Source: Mariniflexile sp. AS56
GTDB taxonomy: Bacteria; Bacteroidota; Bacteroidia; Flavobacteriales; Flavobacteriaceae
Direction: 5' to 3'
Assembly (NCBI RefSeq): GCF_030552475.1
Contig: NZ_JAUPED010000007.1
Coordinates: forward strand, 219,883 to 283,882
Length of the DNA: 64,000 bases
This document shows, piece by piece, positions 47,370-57,123 of this stretch. Position numbers and translations under genes: made by a program. Numbering within the stretch: position 1 is the first letter of the stretch; each line of letters begins with the position of its first letter. The notes under the pieces were generated by a model. That model was not told the origin of the DNA. It made no database searches and was given only the letters and a program-made list of their open reading frames with translations.

Positions 47370-47576
47370 TTTCATAATTTATTTAGAGTAAGATAAAAGC
47401 AGATTTTAAATTCAAATAGATCAGAATCGTTTTTTACTAATTTGGTTACAAATCATATTATAATATTAATAGTGTAAAAAAAAATATATGGCATAAAACA
47501 ACTCTCAAATACTGATGAAATATTGGTGAAAAAAATTAAAAACTTTAGTAATACTAACTAATTAACCCGCATTTTT

Positions 47577-50500
47577 ATGAAAATTAAATTACAACGTACT
47601 TTTTTCTTCTTTAGAAAAAAACTACTACTAACTATTTTAAATTCTTTTATTTTGTTGTGCTTTACAAGTGTTTTCGGTGCTCCCGTAACAACTACGGCAC
47701 CTGAAAAAATAATTGAAAGCACACAGCAACTTCAAATATCTGGTGTTGTAACAGATGGTAACGGACAGCCACTGTCTGGTGCAAATATCCTTGAAAAAGG
47801 GACGTCTAATGGAGTTCAAGCAGATTTTGATGGTAACTTTTCAATTAAAGTATCGAATCAAAAATCTATACTAGTAGTTTCCTACCTTGGTTTTATTACA
47901 AAGGAAGTTGCTGTGAATAATCAAACAAATATGACTATTGTATTGGGTGAAGACGTATCTGCACTTGATGAAGTCGTTGTAGTTGGTTATGGTACCCGAA
48001 CTAAAACTACTGTAACATCGGCTGTTTCGCAAATTGATTCTGAAACTTTTGAAAACAGAGCAATTGCAAGTGTTTCTAATGGTTTACAAGGAGCTGTACC
48101 GGGGCTTCAAATAACAAACTCGTCAAGTGGAGGTGAGCCAGGAGCAACCCAAAACATAAATATTAGAGGTTTAATGACTGGTACTGTTAATAACAATGGA
48201 ACTACTGGTATTGCGAATGCTGGGCCTTTAGTACTTGTAGACGGAGCAGTGATGGATATGAATGACATTAATCCAGAAGATATTGAAACGGTTTCTGTTT
48301 TAAAAGATGCCGCTGCAGCTTCTATTTATGGTTCTAGAGCTGCTGCTGGTGCTATTTTAATAACCACCAAAAGTGGTAAAAACATGAATGGAGGAATGAA
48401 AGTTAGCTATTCTAATAACTTTTCTTTTTCTACTTTTACTCAATGGCCTGATCAAACAGATGCGTTAACTTATACAACTGTAATGAATGAGGCTGGTTTA
48501 AATAACACAGGACGTAATAATGTCTTTTTTAGTGAAGACGCTATAGATCGAATTAAGCAAAATATAGCGAACCCAGGTAGTGCACCAACACTAGTTACTA
48601 AAAATAATGGTTTAGATTGGGATGTAAGTAGTGGAGGTCTTTATGGTAGTGGAAATACAGATTGGAAAGATTTCCTTTTTAGTGATTTTGCTGTAAAAAC
48701 GAAACACAATCTAAGTTTTAGAGGTGGTGATGAAAAATTGAATTACTACATATCTGCAGGTGCTTATTCAGAAGAAGGTTTATTTAAAGTTGCAGAAAAT
48801 AATTTTAATAGATATAACATCGATGCAAAAATAGCTGCGAAACCAACGAAATGGTTATCCTTTCAATTGTTAACTAAATTACAAAGAAGTGATGCGGAAT
48901 TCCCTTGGGATCCTAACTTTGGTAGAGGTCGAGTATTTGATCAATTATCAAAACTAAAACCAACTATGCCTACTGTAGATCCCACCTATGGAGAACCGCT
49001 AGCAGGCGCTTATTATCCTTCTTGGCAACACTCAAGTGAAGTTAATGGAAAAAATCAGCTGGTGGTATTACCAAGAATTGTTATAGAGCCAATTAAAGAT
49101 TGGAGAATTAATTTAGAATATAATTACAGGACAAACAATAATAAAACGGTTTTCTCTACTTCAGAATACGAAACTATACGTCCTAATGGAGATACACAAG
49201 TTATAATTTCAAGAGATCAAACTCGTGTTTCACCTCAATTGGCAACCAATGATTATTGGTCTCCAAATTTATATACTAGTTACAATAAAACAATTGGTGG
49301 ACATAATTTTGATGCTACCGTTGGGTATCAAAGTGAACGTTATAATGTGTACAATTTAAGTGCAAATGCATATGGCTTACTATCAGATAATATTACTGCA
49401 ATATCAGCAGCTGTAGGAGATCAAACGGTTTCCGATAATATAACGCATTGGTCAACAGAGAGTATGTTTGGCCGTTTTGGATATAATTATAAAGGGAAAT
49501 ATTTAGCTAGAGTTACTTACCGTAGAGATGGGTCTTCTAAGTTTGAACCTGGAAATAGATGGGAAGGTTTTCCTTCTTTCGAGTTGGGCTATAATATAGC
49601 AAAAGAAGATTTTTGGCCAATTGAAGAGATTAGTATGTTTAAGCTTCGTGCTAGTAGTGGTTCTCTTGGAAATCTAAATGCACCTAACTATTCATACTTT
49701 GCAACAATTCCAGTCGCTAATGGATTTTATCTATTTAATGGAGAAAGAGAATATACTGCTAACGTACCAGATTTAAATAGTATAAACCTGAGTTGGGAAA
49801 CTGTTAAAACAAAAGATATTGGTATCGATATTTTAGCATTGAATAATAAATTAGGTTTTTCTTTTGATTGGTATCGTTCTGATATCGAAAATATGGCAAC
49901 AACAGGAGCATCTTTACCTGCAACGCTTGGAACAAATTCTCCTTTAATAAACGGAGGTGTTTCACGAACTCAAGGGTGGGAAGCTGAAGTGAACTGGCAA
50001 CAAGCATTAGGTGATTTTAAGTATAATATTAGAGCAACACTATCCGATTACAAACAAACAATCGTAGAGTTTCCTAATAAAACAAATTTATTATCTGACT
50101 TATACACAGGAAGAGACCTTGGAGACGTATGGGGGTTAACCTGGGAAGGTTGGTTTGCTAGTAATCAAGAAGCTTTAGACCGTGAGTCTGTTGTAAATCA
50201 AAGATGGGTGCATAATAGTCAATTTGGCGAAGGAGATACTAAGTATGTTGATGTAAATGGTGATGGTGTTATTAACAATGGAACTAATACAGTGGATGAT
50301 CATGGAGATTTAACTGTAATAGCTAATACAACTCCTAGATATCAATATGGGCTTACACTTGGTGCTAGTTATAAAAATTTCGATTTTAATATGTTTGTAC
50401 AAGGAGTGGGTAAAAGAGATGTAGCACCACTAACGGGCTCTTTACAGAAACAATTTTTAGGTCCAAATCAAGGCCCATTTCACTCCAACGTATATGCAGA

Positions 50501-50870
50501 GCATTTAGATTATTACAGACCTGCTGATACCGAAAGCACATTAGGGGCAAATACAGAATCTTATTTTGCAAGACCTTATGCGCAAAACGGAGGTAAAAAT
50601 AATAGAAACTACAGATATCAAGTAGATCGTTATATTCAAAATGGCGCATATGCTAGATTAAAAACAATACAACTTGGATATACAATTCCTAAAGTAGTAA
50701 CCGATAAATATAAAATTGATAGATTTAGAATATTTGTTACAGGTGAAAACTTGTTAACAGTTTCCAATCTGTTATTTTATGATCCAGAATCGGTTGCTGG
50801 TGAGTTTAGTGGAGGTTCATCTTATCCTTTATCAAAAACTTTTTCAGTAGGGGTTAATCTTTCATTTTAA
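47577..50870 (+). CDS. SusC-like TonB-dependent outer-membrane transporter, second pair
   Basis: A 1097-residue SusC/RagA protein with the same order as the first: signal peptide (about 18-36), carboxypeptidase-D-like domain (about 55-135; SGVVTDGNGQPLSGANI), SALDEVVVVGYGTR, plug with INIRGLMTG and SVLKDAAAASIYGSRAAAGAIL, then the barrel ending VNLSF. The N-terminal third of the leader domain matches the first SusC almost residue for residue, with 44 identical bases at 47808-47851 versus 42288-42331. The barrel is only distantly similar, so the two probably import different oligosaccharides. The paired susD starts 19 bp downstream. Confidence 0.95.
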   Translation: MKIKLQRTFFFFRKKLLLTILNSFILLCFTSVFGAPVTTTAPEKIIESTQQLQISGVVTDGNGQPLSGANILEKGTSNGVQADFDGNFSIKVSNQKSILVVSYLGFITKEVAVNNQTNMTIVLGEDVSALDEVVVVGYGTRTKTTVTSAVSQIDSETFENRAIASVSNGLQGAVPGLQITNSSSGGEPGATQNINIRGLMTGTVNNNGTTGIANAGPLVLVDGAVMDMNDINPEDIETVSVLKDAAAASIYGSRAAAGAILITTKSGKNMNGGMKVSYSNNFSFSTFTQWPDQTDALTYTTVMNEAGLNNTGRNNVFFSEDAIDRIKQNIANPGSAPTLVTKNNGLDWDVSSGGLYGSGNTDWKDFLFSDFAVKTKHNLSFRGGDEKLNYYISAGAYSEEGLFKVAENNFNRYNIDAKIAAKPTKWLSFQLLTKLQRSDAEFPWDPNFGRGRVFDQLSKLKPTMPTVDPTYGEPLAGAYYPSWQHSSEVNGKNQLVVLPRIVIEPIKDWRINLEYNYRTNNNKTVFSTSEYETIRPNGDTQVIISRDQTRVSPQLATNDYWSPNLYTSYNKTIGGHNFDATVGYQSERYNVYNLSANAYGLLSDNITAISAAVGDQTVSDNITHWSTESMFGRFGYNYKGKYLARVTYRRDGSSKFEPGNRWEGFPSFELGYNIAKEDFWPIEEISMFKLRASSGSLGNLNAPNYSYFATIPVANGFYLFNGEREYTANVPDLNSINLSWETVKTKDIGIDILALNNKLGFSFDWYRSDIENMATTGASLPATLGTNSPLINGGVSRTQGWEAEVNWQQALGDFKYNIRATLSDYKQTIVEFPNKTNLLSDLYTGRDLGDVWGLTWEGWFASNQEALDRESVVNQRWVHNSQFGEGDTKYVDVNGDGVINNGTNTVDDHGDLTVIANTTPRYQYGLTLGASYKNFDFNMFVQGVGKRDVAPLTGSLQKQFLGPNQGPFHSNVYAEHLDYYRPADTESTLGANTESYFARPYAQNGGKNNRNYRYQVDRYIQNGAYARLKTIQLGYTIPKVVTDKYKIDRFRIFVTGENLLTVSNLLFYDPESVAGEFSGGSSYPLSKTFSVGVNLSF

Positions 50871-50889
50871 AACTTAATTTATAATAATT

Positions 50890-52611
50890 ATGAAAAAAAT
50901 ATTTTATTTTCTAACAATGTGCTCAACACTTATATTAGTGTCATGTAGCAATGATATTTTAGATAGAACACCTTTGGATGAAATATCTGAACCAGAATTC
51001 TGGAAAACAACAAGTGATTTAGAATTGTATGCCAACTCTTTTTATAATAAATTACCAGGATGGTCTGGTGTAGGTTTTGGTAGTGCGCAAATGCCAGATG
51101 TAGGTACCGATTTAGGATTAGGTACCGGAGTATCTTCTCGATTAGATGGGTCTCAAGGTATCCCTAATTCTAATAGTAACTCACTTTGGAGTTGGGATGA
51201 AGTAAGACAAGCTAATTACTTCGTATCAAATATGGATAAAGCGGTAGGTTTAGAAGTAGAGGTTAATCAATATAAAGGTGAAGGTTATTTTTTTAGAGCG
51301 TATTTTTATTACGATTTATTTAAAAAATATGGCGATTTACCTATTTATGACGCATATTTTGATAATTTGAATACCGATGAATTGTACAAGGCGAGATCGC
51401 CTCGTAACGAGGTCGCAGATTTTATACTCGCAGATCTAGATAAGGCTATTGCATTGCTTAAACCAAAAGGTGACCTTGCCATGCCTCGTATAAATAAAGA
51501 AGCGGCTCAATTATTTAAGGCAACTATTGCACTTTATGAAGGGACTTGGGAGAAATATCACAATGGAACAGCCTTTGGTGTAGCTGGCTCAGATGGAACG
51601 GTTTATTTACAACAAGCTGCCGATGCGGCTAAAGCGCTTATTGATGGAGGTACAAGGGCATTAAACCCTTCGTATGGAGGTATGTTTAATCAAACCAATC
51701 TAAGTACGAATAGCGAAATTATTCTTTGGAAAGAATATGATTTTGCTAGTTTAGGAAATTCTTTTGGTAACGACGCTCAGGTTACATGGCCAAACAACTT
51801 TTCTTATTCATTAGAAAGTATACGTAGTTATTTAGCGCTAGACGGTTTACCTACAGCAGTAAGTACTCTTACGACAGATGATAAGGAGTTAGCTAATATT
51901 GAAACAAATCGAGATCCTCGACTTGCAGAAACGCTTATGGTTCCTGGAGATGTAACTGTAATTAATGTTGATGGTTCAATGTTGTTTTGGGAAGAGCCTA
52001 CAGTAGGACAAAGTGTAGGAGCGTATGAGTCTCAAAAATATAGAATCACAACATTAGACCCTTCTACTAATAATTATAGTAGAAATACAGCAAAAATTAT
52101 TATGAGATATGGTGAAGCATTACTTATTTATGCTGAAGCTAAGGCGGAATTGGGAACTATTACTCAAGCCGATTTAGATATTTCAATTAACAAATTACGT
52201 GAAAGAGCAGGTTTTGATTTTGTTGCAAATCCAACAGCAAAACTTACATTAGCTCCTGTTACAGATCCTAATTGGCCAGATTATGGACATAATATATCAT
52301 CTGTTCTTCAAGAAATAAGAAGAGAAAGAGCTGTCGAATTAATGAATGAAGGCTTTAGACTAGACGATTTAATGCGTTGGGGAGCACATAAATTATTTGT
52401 TGCCAAAAGACCAAAAGGTGCTTATTACGAAACTTTGATAGTTGATGTTGCACCTAATTTAGATTCTGATGCAGATGGTTACCTTGATCCTTATGCTATA
52501 GAATTAGCAGATGGTTATGGTTTTAATCCAGATCGCGATTATTTACTAGCAATACCAGCAGAAGAATTGGTACTTAACCCTAACTTAGAACCACAAAACC
52601 CAGGTTGGTAA
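50890..52611 (+). CDS. SusD-like surface glycan-binding lipoprotein, second pair
   Basis: A 573-residue RagB/SusD lipoprotein with lipobox LILVSC (Cys19) followed by SNDILDRTPLDEI. Motifs include EPEFWKTTSDLELYANSFYN near the N-terminus, GYFFRAYFYYDLFKKYGDLPI, RYGEALLIYAEAKAEL and the typical late segment EIRRERAVELMNEGFRLDDLMRWGAHK. It forms the binding lid for the second SusC. It has little in common with the first SusD beyond family motifs, consistent with a different ligand. A terminator-like hairpin follows the stop, closing the transcription unit. Confidence 0.95.
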   Translation: MKKIFYFLTMCSTLILVSCSNDILDRTPLDEISEPEFWKTTSDLELYANSFYNKLPGWSGVGFGSAQMPDVGTDLGLGTGVSSRLDGSQGIPNSNSNSLWSWDEVRQANYFVSNMDKAVGLEVEVNQYKGEGYFFRAYFYYDLFKKYGDLPIYDAYFDNLNTDELYKARSPRNEVADFILADLDKAIALLKPKGDLAMPRINKEAAQLFKATIALYEGTWEKYHNGTAFGVAGSDGTVYLQQAADAAKALIDGGTRALNPSYGGMFNQTNLSTNSEIILWKEYDFASLGNSFGNDAQVTWPNNFSYSLESIRSYLALDGLPTAVSTLTTDDKELANIETNRDPRLAETLMVPGDVTVINVDGSMLFWEEPTVGQSVGAYESQKYRITTLDPSTNNYSRNTAKIIMRYGEALLIYAEAKAELGTITQADLDISINKLRERAGFDFVANPTAKLTLAPVTDPNWPDYGHNISSVLQEIRRERAVELMNEGFRLDDLMRWGAHKLFVAKRPKGAYYETLIVDVAPNLDSDADGYLDPYAIELADGYGFNPDRDYLLAIPAEELVLNPNLEPQNPGW

Positions 52612-52660
52612 TAAATAATATTAATTTTAGTAAATATTAAATTATTGAGTTTAGTGTTAT

Positions 52661-52735
52661 AAATTGCTCAAAAACAGGATGTATATGTATCTTAATTGAG
52701 AACAAAACACCTGGTTTTGGGCAATTTTTTTTAAC
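52661..52735 (+). terminator. Terminator-like hairpin after second SusCD pair
   Basis: Arms at 52661-52678 and 52710-52727 pair over 18 positions with a few G-T pairs around a 31-nt loop, followed by a run of T. It lies about 50 bases after the susD stop codon. Confidence 0.6.
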
Positions 52736-52819
52736 TATTATTTTTATAACAAAGTATAGTTAATCGAGATTTAATCAAAAGCCAAAATAATCATTCAAAA
52801 ATCATCATATAGACCTACT

Positions 52820-54148
52820 ATGAAACAATCACAAAACGTAACATCACCAAAGAATAATTTAGTTCCCATAATAATCATTGCGGGTTTATTCTTCATATTT
52901 GGTTTTGTTACTTGGATAAACGGCGCATTGATTCCGTTCATGAAAACAATTAATGAGTTAACCGATGCTCAGTCTTATTTGGTAGCATCTGCTTCCTATA
53001 TTTCATTTGTAGTGATGGCATTACCTGCTTCTTATATTTTAAATAAGATAGGATATAGAAAAGGGATGTCATTAGGCCTTATCATTATGGCCATTGGAGC
53101 CTTGGTTTTTATACCTGCGGCCGAAGCAAGAACGTATTGGGTGTTTTTAACAGGTATTTTTATTCAAGGTACAGGAATGACTTTGTTGCAAACAGCAGCA
53201 AATCCATATATAACTATATTAGGTCCCATAGAAAGTGGAGCTAAGCGTATTGCTATTATGGGAATCGCTAACAAAACGGCGGGAGCTTTGGGCTCTTTAA
53301 TATTTGGAGCATTATTACTCTCTGGTATAGATGATGTCAAAGATCAATTAGGCAGTGCTACTGCAGAAGAAAAGGGAGTGCTTTTGGATACCATGGCAGA
53401 TAGTGTTTTTATACCATATCTTGTAATGGCAATTGTGTTATTTATTTTAGGAATTTTAATTAGAAAAGCAGCACTGCCAAATGTAGAAGCTCCTGAAATA
53501 GATGAAACAACAGAAGGTTCTGGAACAAAAACAAGCATTTTCCAATTTCCACATTTATGGTTGGGCGTACTAACGCTATTTGTTTATGTTGGAGCAGAGG
53601 TAATAGCTGGAGATACTATTATAGCCTATGGAATGTCATTAGGTTTTCCTGCAACCGATGCTAAGTTTTTTACAACCTTAACATTATTGGCAATGGTTTG
53701 TACCTATGCCGTAGGGGTCATTTTAATACCTAAATATTTAAACCAAGGAACAGCACTTAAAATTAGTGCCGTTTTAGGTATCGTCTTTAGTTGTTGCATT
53801 TTGTTTACAACGGGGTTTACATCTGTATTATTTGTTGCCGCTTTAGGTATCGCTAATGCTTTGGTTTGGCCTGCAGTGTGGCCTTTAACCCTAGAAGGTT
53901 TGGGGAAATACACCAAAACAGCTTCGGCTTTATTGATAATGGCTATTTCTGGGGGAGCAATTATTCCACCATTATATGGAAGAATGGTCGATGCTAATAA
54001 ACAGGAACTTATTAGTAATGGCATAAATGAAGTAGATGCTTTATCAAATGCAGCTACTGATAGTTATTGGATACTTATACCATGCTATGTCTTGATTTTG
54101 TTTTTTGCACTATGGGGGCATAAATACAAAAGTTGGTCAAAAAAATAA
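52820..54148 (+). CDS. nagP: FucP/NagP-type major facilitator sugar permease
   Basis: A 442-residue inner-membrane protein with about 12 transmembrane helices and no signal peptide. It belongs to the FucP-like branch of the major facilitator superfamily: FFIFGFVTWINGALIPFMK, GIFIQGTGMTLLQTAANPYIT and AISGGAIIPPLYGRMVD are characteristic. This branch contains L-fucose, glucose/galactose and N-acetylglucosamine (NagP) permeases. The glucosamine-6-phosphate deaminase gene starts 45 bp downstream, so GlcNAc is the best guess; fucose is the main alternative given four fucosidase-type genes in the locus, but no fucose isomerase, kinase or aldolase gene is present in the window. The gene symbol is tentative. 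Confidence 0.85.
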   Translation: MKQSQNVTSPKNNLVPIIIIAGLFFIFGFVTWINGALIPFMKTINELTDAQSYLVASASYISFVVMALPASYILNKIGYRKGMSLGLIIMAIGALVFIPAAEARTYWVFLTGIFIQGTGMTLLQTAANPYITILGPIESGAKRIAIMGIANKTAGALGSLIFGALLLSGIDDVKDQLGSATAEEKGVLLDTMADSVFIPYLVMAIVLFILGILIRKAALPNVEAPEIDETTEGSGTKTSIFQFPHLWLGVLTLFVYVGAEVIAGDTIIAYGMSLGFPATDAKFFTTLTLLAMVCTYAVGVILIPKYLNQGTALKISAVLGIVFSCCILFTTGFTSVLFVAALGIANALVWPAVWPLTLEGLGKYTKTASALLIMAISGGAIIPPLYGRMVDANKQELISNGINEVDALSNAATDSYWILIPCYVLILFFALWGHKYKSWSKK

Positions 54149-54193
54149 GTTATTAAAAAAGAATATATACAATTTAGAAATATACAAAATACC

Positions 54194-56122
54194 ATGTTAC
54201 AAAGTAATATAGATAAATCGACAGATTTTGAAAAAAGGTTTGAAAGCGTAGATACTATCGTTTTCGAAAACTCCACGAATGCTTCTAAAGCAGTGGCTAA
54301 AGAAATTGCAGATTTAATACGAGTTAAACAAGCGCAAAAACAGCCCTGTATATTAGGTTTAGCTACAGGTTCATCACCCAAAGGTTTGTATGCGGAATTG
54401 GTGCGTTTACATAAAGAAGAAGGGTTGAGTTTTAAAAATGTTATATCTTTCAATTTAGATGAATACTATCCTATGGAGCCAGATTCTATAAATAGTTATG
54501 TACGATTCATGAAAGGGTTACTATTTAACCACGTAGATATATTACCTGAAAACTACCACATTCCAGATGGTACTTTATCAAAAGAAGCTATTGCCGATTA
54601 TTGCAGTAGTTATGAAGCAAAAATAGAAGCGTTAGGTGGTATCGATTTACAGATATTAGGTATTGGTGGTAATGGGCATATCGGTTTTAACGAATCAGGT
54701 TCATTACAAAATTCGAAAACCAGATTAGTAGCACTAGACCATATTACAAGAGTTGCAGCCAGTGGCGATTTTTCGGGGTTGAATAATACACCAAGAACAG
54801 CCATTACTTTAGGTGTTAAAAAAATTATGGAAGCAAAAAGAGTCATACTTATGGCTTGGGGTGAAGGGAAATCTAATATCATAAAAGCATCGGTTGAAGG
54901 TTCTGTAACAAATCAAGTACCCGCTTCATTTTTACAAGAACACAATAACGCTATTTTTGTGCTAGATAAGGAAGCCGGTTCTAAACTAACGCGTACAAAT
55001 ACACCATGGTTAGTTGAAAAGATTAATTGGACAGATAAGCTTATCAGGAAAGCTGTACTGGGTTTAGCCCTTCATTTGAAAAAACCTATTTTAATGCTTA
55101 CTGATGCAGATTATATCGAAAACGGTATGAGTGATTTGTTAGCAGATTCTGGGCCAGCTTATGATATTAATATTAAAATTTTCAACAAGTTACAAAATAC
55201 CATTACGGGTTGGCCAGGAGGTAAACCAAACTCTGATGATAGTAAACGACCAGAGCGTGCTGAACCTACTAAAAAGCGTGTGCTTATATTTAGTCCGCAT
55301 CCAGATGATGATATCATTAGTATGGGTGGCACTTTTAAACGTTTGCATGAACAAGGTCACGAGGTGCATATTGGGTACCAAACTTCGGGGAATATTGCGG
55401 TAGCTGATGATGAAGCTCTGCGTTTTGCTAGTTTTGTCTGCGATTACAATGATAAATTTGGTATTAAAAGCGTAGAAGCTGAAAACATCTATAAAAAGGC
55501 TGAAACCTTTCTTCAGAATAAAAAAAACAGTGAAATTGATATCCCAGAGGTTCGATACATTAAGGGCTTAATTAGAAAGGGAGAAGCTCAGTCTACATCC
55601 TATTTTATTGGTATTCCAGATGCTCAAATTCATTTTATGGAACTTCCCTTTTATGAAACTGGAGCTATAGAGAAAAAACCTTTAGGTGAAGAAGATATCC
55701 AAATAACGATGGATCTTATTGAAAAAATAAAACCACATCAAATATATGCTGCTGGTGATTTGGCAGACCCGCATGGTACTCACAAAGTGTGTTTAGATGC
55801 TATTTTTGAGGCCGTAAAACAATTAAAACCTAAGAAGTTTATGAAAGATTGCTGGGTTTGGTTGTACAGAGGTGCATGGCAAGAGTGGGGCATTGACGAA
55901 ATTGAAATGGCCATTCCTATGGGACCCGATCAAGTTTTGGAAAAACGAAAAGGTATTTTCAAACATCAATCTCAAAAAGATGGCGTGGTGTTTCAAGGAA
56001 GTGATAGTCGAGAATTTTGGCAACGTGCTGAAGACAGAAACAGAGAAACAGCCGATTTATACCATCAATTAGGGCTTTCTCATTATGCAGCCATGGAAGC
56101 TTTTGTAAGGTGGCATTACTAA
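54194..56122 (+). CDS. nagB: Glucosamine-6-phosphate deaminase fused to a PIG-L/LmbE-type domain
   Basis: A 642-residue cytoplasmic protein. The N-terminal part (about 20-290) is NagB: LGLATGSSPKGLY (phosphate loop), FNLDEYYPM (Asp89-Glu90) and GGNGHIGFNE with His162 fit the deaminase that turns glucosamine-6-phosphate into fructose-6-phosphate and ammonia. The C-terminal part (about 360-640) is a PIG-L/LmbE-like deacetylase fold starting VLIFSPHPDDDIISMGG (HPDDD about 368-372), with the metal-binding His-Asp-Asp and a later ADPHGTH motif. The long fused form is common in Bacteroidetes; whether the second half deacetylates GlcNAc-6-phosphate is not established. No separate nagA gene is present in the window. 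It follows the permease by 45 bp. Confidence 0.93.
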   Translation: MLQSNIDKSTDFEKRFESVDTIVFENSTNASKAVAKEIADLIRVKQAQKQPCILGLATGSSPKGLYAELVRLHKEEGLSFKNVISFNLDEYYPMEPDSINSYVRFMKGLLFNHVDILPENYHIPDGTLSKEAIADYCSSYEAKIEALGGIDLQILGIGGNGHIGFNESGSLQNSKTRLVALDHITRVAASGDFSGLNNTPRTAITLGVKKIMEAKRVILMAWGEGKSNIIKASVEGSVTNQVPASFLQEHNNAIFVLDKEAGSKLTRTNTPWLVEKINWTDKLIRKAVLGLALHLKKPILMLTDADYIENGMSDLLADSGPAYDINIKIFNKLQNTITGWPGGKPNSDDSKRPERAEPTKKRVLIFSPHPDDDIISMGGTFKRLHEQGHEVHIGYQTSGNIAVADDEALRFASFVCDYNDKFGIKSVEAENIYKKAETFLQNKKNSEIDIPEVRYIKGLIRKGEAQSTSYFIGIPDAQIHFMELPFYETGAIEKKPLGEEDIQITMDLIEKIKPHQIYAAGDLADPHGTHKVCLDAIFEAVKQLKPKKFMKDCWVWLYRGAWQEWGIDEIEMAIPMGPDQVLEKRKGIFKHQSQKDGVVFQGSDSREFWQRAEDRNRETADLYHQLGLSHYAAMEAFVRWHY

Positions 56123-56142
56123 CATTTTAAACCCAATACAAA

Positions 56143-56502
56143 ATGGATTCATTGAAAAATAAGTTGGTAAATAATATAGAAATTTTTAATAATCAAGTAA
56201 TCCCTTTCCATCTTAAAAAAGTAGAAGCCATTAAAAATAATGGAGTATATAATAAGATGATTAATTGGGTTATTGGTGAATTTGATTTGTACCTTAAAAA
56301 TGAGTCTGAAAATTTAAAAGTCTATTTCCCAAATGGATGGTTTAGTATTAGATGTATTAAGAGTGAAAACAATAAGGATCTTTTAGAAATCAATGTGGAA
56401 GGGAAATCAAGAATAGCATGCGAAAGGATAATGTTTCGATTAGATAGTATTTATAATCACGTTGTTCGTTTTAATGAAGTGAGAATGGTTGAGTTTGCTT
56501 AA
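56143..56502 (+). CDS. Small protein of unknown function
   Basis: A 119-residue soluble protein without signal peptide or membrane helix, not recognised. It is rich in Lys, Asn and Glu with a pattern of alpha-helical N-terminus (about 1-45) and beta-like C-terminal half (VYFPNGWFSIRCI, DLLEINVEG). It starts 20 bp after the nagB fusion gene and is followed by a strong terminator, so it is the last gene of the permease/nagB unit and probably linked to amino-sugar use. Codon use looks like that of its neighbours, supporting a real gene. No catalytic motif was seen. Confidence 0.7.
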   Translation: MDSLKNKLVNNIEIFNNQVIPFHLKKVEAIKNNGVYNKMINWVIGEFDLYLKNESENLKVYFPNGWFSIRCIKSENNKDLLEINVEGKSRIACERIMFRLDSIYNHVVRFNEVRMVEFA

Positions 56503-56580
56503 TTAGAGTTTATTAATTAATTTCCGATGCAATTAAACTTGAGCCTATATAGATAAGAGGGTTTAAAACTTTACCTAAAC

Positions 56581-56624
56581 AAAAAGCGACTAATTATTTT
56601 TAAACTGATAATTAGTCGCTTTTT
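56581..56624 (+). terminator. Strong terminator after the nagP-nagB-unknown unit
   Basis: A perfect 17-bp inverted repeat (AAAAAGCGACTAATTAT and its complement) with a 10-nt loop, 79 bases after the last stop codon. A-tract and T-tract at the stem ends could make it work in both directions. Confidence 0.85.
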
Positions 56625-57123
56625 CATTATATAATTCTAGGCATACTTTAGGGATGCAGTAATGATATTAAAATGGGGGTGCAATAGGTATCAATGAATG
56701 TTTTATATTTTTTTTATAGATGCGATTTTGTTTTAGCAAAACAAAGAAAGTCACTAATAAAATTCCTTACTTTTCTAATGCTTACAAGTAGCGAGATGCG
56801 TCACGATTCCTCGACCTCCGAGTTACAAACACGTTTACAGGGATTACCAAGTCTTTAAAACTTCAAATAATCTAAGGACACAATAAATTAGAATTGTATG
56901 GCTTCACTATGGCTTATAGATATGCTTTCTTTTAAAATTGCGTAATTTAAGTTATGTACGATAAATTAGATAATTTATTGTATATTTATAATTCTTCCTA
57001 CAGAATATTGATTCAGCTGATCAATTAATTGGAATACAATAAATGTTGTATGCCCAAGTGTTATTTAATATTCTAACAAATTTTCAAGTTTCTTAAACCT
57101 GAAAAAGCTATTATTTTTTCCAT
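56625..57123. other. Gene-free region upstream of the LodA-like cluster
   Basis: About 500 bp without a credible coding frame. It contains a small perfect 8-bp hairpin with a 3-nt loop (56737-56755), a slightly GC-richer patch (about 56785-56835) of unknown origin, and an imperfect palindrome (57007-57025, ATTGATtCAGCTGATCAAT) about 100 bp before the lipoprotein gene that could be an operator. None of these is assigned with confidence. Confidence 0.4.

Larger units (their letters stand above)
47073..47576 (+). promoter_or_regulatory. Regulatory region and long leader of susC2
   Basis: The gene-free stretch between the terminator and the second susC holds the second copy of the 34-bp element (47301-47334), a -7-like box and about 200 nt of AT-rich leader. 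Outside the 34-bp element and a few short blocks the sequence differs from the first susC upstream region. No coding frame was found. Confidence 0.7.

Noticed and set aside
52820..54148. L-fucose permease assignment
   Set aside because: Possible by family, but the downstream nagB and the absence of any fucose catabolic gene in the window favour a GlcNAc permease; kept only as an alternative.
54085..54453. 122-codon minus-strand frame over the permease/nagB junction
   Set aside because: It covers conserved NagB motifs on the other strand; the frame is a shadow.
56785..56835. GC-richer patch as an insertion-sequence or attachment-site remnant
   Set aside because: No inverted or direct repeats flank it and no transposase or integrase remains were recognised.
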